This document shows positions 18,001 to 20,770 of a stretch of DNA of 20,770 bases, one piece after another (the first letter of the stretch is position 1; each line of letters begins with the position of its first letter). The notes under the pieces are model-generated. The model did no database searches and was not told the DNA's origin. It worked only from the letters and a program-made list of their open reading frames with translations. A program made the translations under genes and the position numbers. The DNA is taken from the IMG/VR virus record IMGVR_UViG_3300044302_002955, positions 1 to 20,770 of that record; one strand, 5' to 3'. This DNA comes from a virus.

Positions 18001-18686
18001 TAACAGGACCAGCTGTAGGTGATATTCTAAGATATGTTAGAACTTCTCAGTATCAAGGAGCAAACTATGAAGCTATACTTAGAAGAGCGCCTTTTATTAC
18101 ATTATTAAGAAGTTCTTTTCCTGAAACTTATGAAAAAGTTTTAGAAGCTGTTAAAGAGCTAGATAAAAGTTCAGCGCCTGTTAGACCTGAAGAAGATGAA
18201 ATACCTAGGTTTGGTCTTTCTACAGGTGGCTTAGTATCAGGACCAAAAGTTCCTGCAACAAAAGAGAACCCAGCAGACCGTATCAATCCTTTTACTAACG
18301 AGCCTTATCAAGAACAGATGGACAGGCTAGGCTTTGCTGAAGGTACAAATGCTAACATGATAAATTTAATATTTTTACAAAAATGGCATAGAAAAAACTT
18401 TACAGATGTAGATGAATTTAAAGGAACTTTAGATAAAGAATTAAAAGGAAAAACAGTTTCTATGAGATTAGGTACTTTTGGAATAGATGGTAAAACTTAT
18501 ATTCTACCTACTTATGCAAAAGGTATTGGTAAAATATTACCTGTCGAAACATTTATACAAGATATTAAAGATGGTAAGATAAGAGGATATAAAACAGTAG
18601 ATGAAGCTGAAAAACAATTAGAAATTTTAAGAGATAAAATTATTTACGAAGAAAGGAAAGGCTTTTCTGAAGGTAAAAAATATTAA
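15093..18686 (+). CDS. Large internal virion / DNA-ejection-like protein, 1197 aa
   Basis: The largest of five consecutive virion-type genes, probably read from TTG. It is largely helical with scattered hydrophobic, Gly/Ala-rich segments: about residues 119-140 (LIASALLIPWSGGTSLAG), 221-238 (GALGGVLGYGASFGI), 616-645 and 880-897 (FTGILISTALGIAG). Near residue 1045 is a GGLVSGPKVPATKENPADR segment followed by INPFTNEPYQEQMDRLGF, a pattern I associate with virion proteins of several marine phages. The end (about 1125-1180) holds GIDGKTYILPTYAKG then IRGYKTVDEAEKQL, resembling a small C-terminal module found at the end of some phage internal or tape-measure-like proteins. No transglycosylase motif is evident. 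Role inferred from size and position: the large ejection protein (T7 gp16-like). Confidence 0.62.
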   Translation: MSIRNNYFSGESRSLPLIQQVEQTYTLNDLRNDDEFNEVTTRFLQSIGEGSRPDDLFGYFRGNEYNIGDALQAYSATEDFTEQDKKDYIYLQNKFNNANVGDWIEWIRTAGDIGQELITDPTLIASALLIPWSGGTSLAGRIATGKAVTTALKKLGNPLISQGLTKTLSATGQVLKSPLSARATHALVGAEGALWGSSYDFLKQQREINLGQRDEYDVYSTLTTGALGGVLGYGASFGIRHLANTPSYLRSIESKRLARIDNNSNYKASDYTLLEKGAELGLRALNLFTKPTSAFLIKAKRSKTLQNLMKIFRYDSLKPMAAEKAGTTPRLGDDYNQSLLSFIHNRIEKFHKILDENKLLESLKTKEVMPFSKGALINPFRSKTKRTRESIFRKTRLSEETNDKLWTYLVTGEKKGLSKDIIKAGDEIRALFDDILKTGKKAGLDIGEIENFFPRVWLSDALQENNTLFIKKLARDEFGGDVSKAKKVLEDMLDLNKTGIRGFEGTYHSAVHLSSIKAERKLLKIKDENYSQFLDKNIMNVVEDYIFQAGKLIVRKEKLGEDVAEFSKRWIKPIQDELGNVELSARELKKLERIYLFTTGQAGYINNPLGRFLSDLTVTTTQTALLPFATVTSIAELAVPLLRGAKPISFKSRAKGEYSQAFTQSFWDTTTSSLDMWWKDVQKSIGKDVPLDVRSKNLRELNAFGRAVNLAKEDRAQAIFGQAHGKNFTKIQNVFFKGILLHDWTRYVQLIGYDYGKGLIYRNLNDLVNGKNLTKLQKQRIAGELNELGVDIQKGVQWIKNGAEQTDNFYLQDVRKAASRYTDEVVMNPTTAANQKPLLHSQPATKWAFGLLGFPTAYSNTALKNAVREITKDARYSTNLSTPAVFTGILISTALGIAGNTIRTKGKALEEYNSGEKPLWSDDLSATGTDSGLLNDALQRSGLFGPFEYYVRFKQARKYQNDITAALSTLTGPAVGDILRYVRTSQYQGANYEAILRRAPFITLLRSSFPETYEKVLEAVKELDKSSAPVRPEEDEIPRFGLSTGGLVSGPKVPATKENPADRINPFTNEPYQEQMDRLGFAEGTNANMINLIFLQKWHRKNFTDVDEFKGTLDKELKGKTVSMRLGTFGIDGKTYILPTYAKGIGKILPVETFIQDIKDGKIRGYKTVDEAEKQLEILRDKIIYEERKGFSEGKKY

Positions 18687-19172
18687 GTGGAAGCTTTTAT
18701 TCTTATGCTAGATTTAATTAAAGCTAATATTAGAAAAGAAGAAGGTTTAAAATTACAAGCTTATAAACCTATAAAATCTGAAAAATATTATACTATTGGA
18801 TATGGAAGATACGGTCCGACTATTAAAGAAGAAGATGTTATTACGCTAGAACAAGCTGAACAATTTTTAACTGAAGACGTAAATAGTAGATTAAAAGAGA
18901 TTAATAATTTATTACCTGATTTTAACTCTTACCCTTTAGAAGTTCAAGTTGCTTTATTTAGTGAATATTATAGAGGCTCAATAGGACAAAGCCCTAAAAC
19001 AATAAAACTTCTAAATAAGAAAAAATATAGAGAAGCAGCTATAGAGTTTTTAAATAACAAAGAATATAAAAATGCTGTTGAATTAGGCAAGCCCGGAATA
19101 AGAAAACGCATGGAAGAAGTAAGTAAAGCTATAAAAATATTAGAGGATATTAACAATGCTACTTTACACTGA
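18687..19172 (+). CDS. Endolysin, T4-type lysozyme (GH24)
   Basis: Cleaves the peptidoglycan glycan strand at lysis. The N-terminal EEGLKLQAYKPI and YYTIGYGRYGPT segments align with the T4 lysozyme active site: E19 matches catalytic Glu11 and T36 matches Thr26. The usual Asp (T4 Asp20) position holds P28, in a loop two residues longer (KPIKSEK), so the standard triad looks incomplete. The C-terminal half (SIGQSPKTIKLLNKKKYREAA and PGIRKRMEEV) fits the family. Length, 161 residues, is typical. The GTG start directly follows the upstream stop; the ATG at 18705, giving 155 residues, is a good alternative and matches the T4 N-terminus better. No clear SAR or signal sequence, so it probably needs a holin. 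Overlaps the next small gene by 17 bases. Confidence 0.8.
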   Translation: MEAFILMLDLIKANIRKEEGLKLQAYKPIKSEKYYTIGYGRYGPTIKEEDVITLEQAEQFLTEDVNSRLKEINNLLPDFNSYPLEVQVALFSEYYRGSIGQSPKTIKLLNKKKYREAAIEFLNNKEYKNAVELGKPGIRKRMEEVSKAIKILEDINNATLH

Positions 19173-19308
19173 ACAACAATTAGAAGAAGCTTGGCAGGAA
19201 AACTGCAAGGTTAGAACACATCTCGGTTTACCTTGGTTTACTATGGAAGACTATAGACCTTTGTATGAAGTAGAGATGGAAAAGTTTATGTTAGGAGAAT
19301 TTGAATAA
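19156..19308 (+). CDS. Small conserved-looking protein, 50 aa
   Basis: A 50-codon ATG frame with an AGAGG ribosome binding site at 19142-19146. It begins inside the lysozyme end and its TAA overlaps the ATG of the holin-like gene (TAATG at 19306-19310). The acidic protein (LLYTEQQLEEAWQENCKVRT, then LPWFTMEDYRPLYE) resembles short YTExQLxEA...LPWxTxExFRxxYE proteins I recall from marine phages. It fills an otherwise empty 135-bp interval exactly. Function unknown; its place within the lysis cassette may be incidental. Confidence 0.65.
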   Translation: MLLYTEQQLEEAWQENCKVRTHLGLPWFTMEDYRPLYEVEMEKFMLGEFE

Positions 19309-19751
19309 TGGGATTTCCGTTTGAAATAATTACTATGTTAGCCTCGACAATTCTTGGCGGAGTAATGAGTATCTGGGCTGAAAGTCGTAAGGCTAAAGCA
19401 GAAAATGAAAAGCTTCTTATAACTCGTGGTGAGTTTGATATGAAAGCTAGAAAGCAATCTATTGAAGCCGGACAAAAAGATAAAGGCTTTGCTTGGACTA
19501 GAAGAATTATAGCTTTAAGTTCTGTGTTTGCTATTGTTGTATTTCCTAAACTAGTTGCTGTGTACTATCCAGATGTATTAGTAACAGTAGGGTATACACA
19601 GTGGAATCCGGGCTTTATGTTTTTTACAGAAGGCAGAGAAATATTTGAATGGATAACTTTCGAGGGCTTGGTAATAACTCAGTTAGATACTAACCTAGTA
19701 TCAGCTATTATTGGCATGTACTTTGGTGGTAGTTTAGCAAAAGGAAGATAA
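19308..19751 (+). CDS. Three-helix holin-like membrane protein
   Basis: A 147-residue protein with three predicted hydrophobic helices: about 5-23 (FEIITMLASTILGGVMSIW), 66-86 (RIIALSSVFAIVVFPKLVAVY) and 125-144 (NLVSAIIGMYFGGSLAKG). A highly charged Lys/Glu/Arg-rich stretch lies between the first and second. A lysozyme gene just upstream and a second small membrane protein just downstream make a holin the most likely role: a hole in the inner membrane that lets the lysozyme reach the wall. The family is not one of the classical holins I can name with certainty. An AGGAG at 19293-19297 lies ten bases before the start. Confidence 0.65.
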   Translation: MGFPFEIITMLASTILGGVMSIWAESRKAKAENEKLLITRGEFDMKARKQSIEAGQKDKGFAWTRRIIALSSVFAIVVFPKLVAVYYPDVLVTVGYTQWNPGFMFFTEGREIFEWITFEGLVITQLDTNLVSAIIGMYFGGSLAKGR

Positions 19752-19752
19752 T

Positions 19753-20040
19753 ATGAATACAACTCAGTGGATGAAGTTATTAGAAACTGTTGGTATTCCA
19801 GCAGCTTTTGCTGTTGCTGCAGGGTTTTTAGTGTGGAAACTATTTAACCACCTAATCGCCGACGTTCATAAGAAATTAGATACACAACACAGCATGATAG
19901 TAGCTTTAATAGATAGAGTAAGACAAATAGATAATGACATAATAAGAATAGATACAATGTGTAGAACCGCTATGGGCGTTCCCGTAGATGTAGATAAATT
20001 AGCAAGAGCAGATGGAAAAAAAGACCAACGAAAAGATTGA
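19753..20040 (+). CDS. Single-helix membrane protein, possible second holin or spanin-like
   Basis: A 95-residue protein with one hydrophobic helix (residues about 15-34, IPAAFAVAAGFLVWKLFNHL) followed by a helical segment with coiled-coil character (KKLDTQHSMIVALIDRVRQIDNDIIRID) and a charged tail. An AAGGA at 19742-19746 fits its ATG. Small one-helix proteins next to a lysozyme and holin are often accessory holins, antiholins or inner-membrane spanin subunits; no lipoprotein partner of the usual outer spanin type was found next to it. The downstream csgG product is a lipoprotein, but of a pore family. Confidence 0.55.
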   Translation: MNTTQWMKLLETVGIPAAFAVAAGFLVWKLFNHLIADVHKKLDTQHSMIVALIDRVRQIDNDIIRIDTMCRTAMGVPVDVDKLARADGKKDQRKD

Positions 20041-20043
20041 GGA
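20039..20043 (+). promoter_or_regulatory. RBS deciding the csgF start
   Basis: GAGGA ten bases before the ATG at 20054, overlapping the stop of the preceding gene. It supports starting CsgF at 20054, where the signal peptide begins, and not at the in-frame ATG 20012, which would add 14 charged residues before it. Confidence 0.65.
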
Positions 20044-20053
20044 AATAATAGAA

Positions 20054-20503
20054 ATGAAAATACTAAGTACAATATTTATAATCTTGGTACTAGGTGTTAG
20101 TGGATTTGCTGATGCCGATGAAATGGTACACAAATTTAAAAACCCTAGTTTTAGTGGTATAGGAACTTCAGCACATTATCTTACGATTGAGAATCAAGAA
20201 CACATGCGTAAGATGACAATAAAAGAAGAGATAAAAGCCTTACAAGAACAAATAGAAAGAGATAAAGAAAATACAACTCTAGCAAGATTTGTAAGAAACT
20301 TAGAGTCTAGAATTTATGCACAACTATCTAGACAATTAGTAGAAAATTTATTTGGAGAGACCCCTAGCGATAGTGGGATATTAGAATTAGAAGGCAACAC
20401 TATAGAATTTGAAGTTGTCGACGGAATTATAACATTAAGGATTACAGATAGTGACGGGAATACAACAGTTATCAGTTTGCCTATTGGCGATTTTACTTTC
20501 TAG
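20054..20503 (+). CDS. csgF: Curli assembly factor CsgF homologue
   Basis: A 149-residue secreted protein. Residues 1-21 are a signal peptide (KILSTIFIILVLGVSGFADA, likely cut after ADA). The mature N-terminus has FKNPSFSG, matching the FRNPNFGG of E. coli CsgF, the part that inserts into the CsgG channel to form its second constriction. A charged helical region follows (KEEIKALQEQIERDKENTT), then LESRIYAQLSRQLVENLFG and a C-terminal beta part, IEFEVVDGIITLRITD then GNTTVISLPIGDF, which parallels the end of CsgF. Length is close to E. coli CsgF. In bacteria CsgF sits at the cell surface, couples secretion to fibre nucleation and binds CsgG. Here it follows a lysis cassette and overlaps csgG by 53 bases, a classical partner pair. 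Recognition is by motif comparison from memory. Confidence 0.85.
   Translation: MKILSTIFIILVLGVSGFADADEMVHKFKNPSFSGIGTSAHYLTIENQEHMRKMTIKEEIKALQEQIERDKENTTLARFVRNLESRIYAQLSRQLVENLFGETPSDSGILELEGNTIEFEVVDGIITLRITDSDGNTTVISLPIGDFTF
20437..20441 (+). promoter_or_regulatory. RBS deciding the csgG start
   Basis: AAGGA nine bases upstream of the GTG at 20451, inside the end of csgF. It supports GTG initiation giving a complete lipoprotein signal peptide; the frame is open only from 20439, so no earlier start exists. Confidence 0.6.
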
Positions 20504-20770
20504 TTGTGCAGTAATAGCGAAGAACGAAGATTTAGTTATATCACAAGACAGGAAACCTGCTCAAGTTTTAGACTTGCAATCAGAAGAATTAGCAAGCTTA
20601 CCACCTGCAGAAAATAGACCAGTCATAGCTGTATATCCAAATAGTTTTTCAGATTTAACAGGACAAAGAAAAAGCAACAGTAGCTTTGCTATGTTTAGCA
20701 CAGCAGTTACACAAGCTCCTGAAGCTTTACTCATTAGGGCTTTAAAACATGCTGCTAATGGAAAATTTCT
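20451..20770 (+). CDS. csgG: Curli secretion channel lipoprotein CsgG homologue (3' end outside window)
   Basis: A partial frame of about 106 codons running off the right edge. From the GTG it encodes a lipoprotein signal (MTGIQQLSVCLLAILLSSC) with lipobox cysteine C19, expected to be lipidated and sent to the outer membrane. The mature part matches the start of E. coli CsgG: LASLPPAENRPVIAVYPNSF parallels LPAPTGKIFVSVY, then SDLTGQ, FSTAVTQAPEALLIRALK and NGKF parallel DETGQ, NFSTAVPQSATAMLVTALK and WF. In bacteria CsgG forms a nonameric outer-membrane pore that exports curli subunits. The transmembrane beta-hairpin region lies beyond the window, so completeness cannot be judged. It overlaps csgF by 53 bases in another frame. 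Family assignment is strong for a partial gene. Confidence 0.85.
   Translation, partial: MTGIQQLSVCLLAILLSSCAVIAKNEDLVISQDRKPAQVLDLQSEELASLPPAENRPVIAVYPNSFSDLTGQRKSNSSFAMFSTAVTQAPEALLIRALKHAANGKF

Noticed and set aside
20012-20053. Upstream ATG at 20012 as the csgF start
   Set aside because: It would put 14 charged residues before the signal peptide and overlap the preceding gene by 29 bases; the ATG at 20054 has a better RBS and starts the signal peptide directly.
1-20770. tRNA genes, integrase, insertion sequences, intrinsic terminators
   Set aside because: I looked for cloverleaf-like segments, transposase or integrase motifs and GC stems followed by T-runs between genes and found none that was convincing; gaps between genes are too short for most of these.

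Overview
This window reads as a stretch of the late (virion, lysis and accessory) region of a marine, podovirus-like tailed phage. The DNA is AT-rich. All supported genes lie on the plus strand, packed nose to tail with TAATG- or TAGTG-type overlaps or very short gaps, and there is no stretch over 300 bases without a gene. Several genes appear to start with GTG or TTG. The small Lys/Gly/Met-rich proteins, the neck adaptor resembling the SU10 family, the fibre with an S74 chaperone and the curli secretion genes resemble phages of pelagic bacteria such as SAR11. That host assignment is inference from gene content only.

Layout: positions 1-331 hold two tiny hypothetical genes. Positions 331-2723 hold a neck adaptor (T7 gp11-like role) and a large tail/nozzle-like protein. 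Positions 2740-8169 encode one 1809-residue fibre: a virion-binding N-terminus, two arrays of a 13-residue repeat, a beta-rich stem, about 36 copies of a 17-residue YadA-head-like repeat, and a C-terminal S74 auto-cleaving chaperone. It is followed by an unknown 110-residue protein, a 2-oxoglutarate/Fe(II) oxygenase, a small membrane/coiled-coil protein and a tiny basic ORF. Positions 9556-18686 hold five consecutive genes (739, 273, 241, 591 and 1197 residues) that look like internal virion/ejection proteins, with coiled coils, a cationic membrane-active-looking segment and hydrophobic stretches. Positions 18687-20040 look like the lysis cassette: a GH24 (T4-type) lysozyme, a 50-residue ORF, a three-helix holin-like protein and a one-helix membrane protein.

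The standout is at the right edge. Directly after the lysis cassette lie a csgF homologue (20054-20503, with signal peptide) and the start of a csgG homologue (from 20451, running off the window, with a lipoprotein signal and lipobox Cys). Together these are the outer-membrane curli (type VIII) secretion pore and its partner, carried by a phage. Curli genes have been reported before in some pelagiphage genomes, so this is probably another instance of a rare, poorly understood phage trait. Its function (secretion of an extracellular fibre, host-surface change, or help in opening the outer membrane at lysis) is not known from this sequence. No tRNA, CRISPR, integrase, insertion sequence or convincing terminator was seen.
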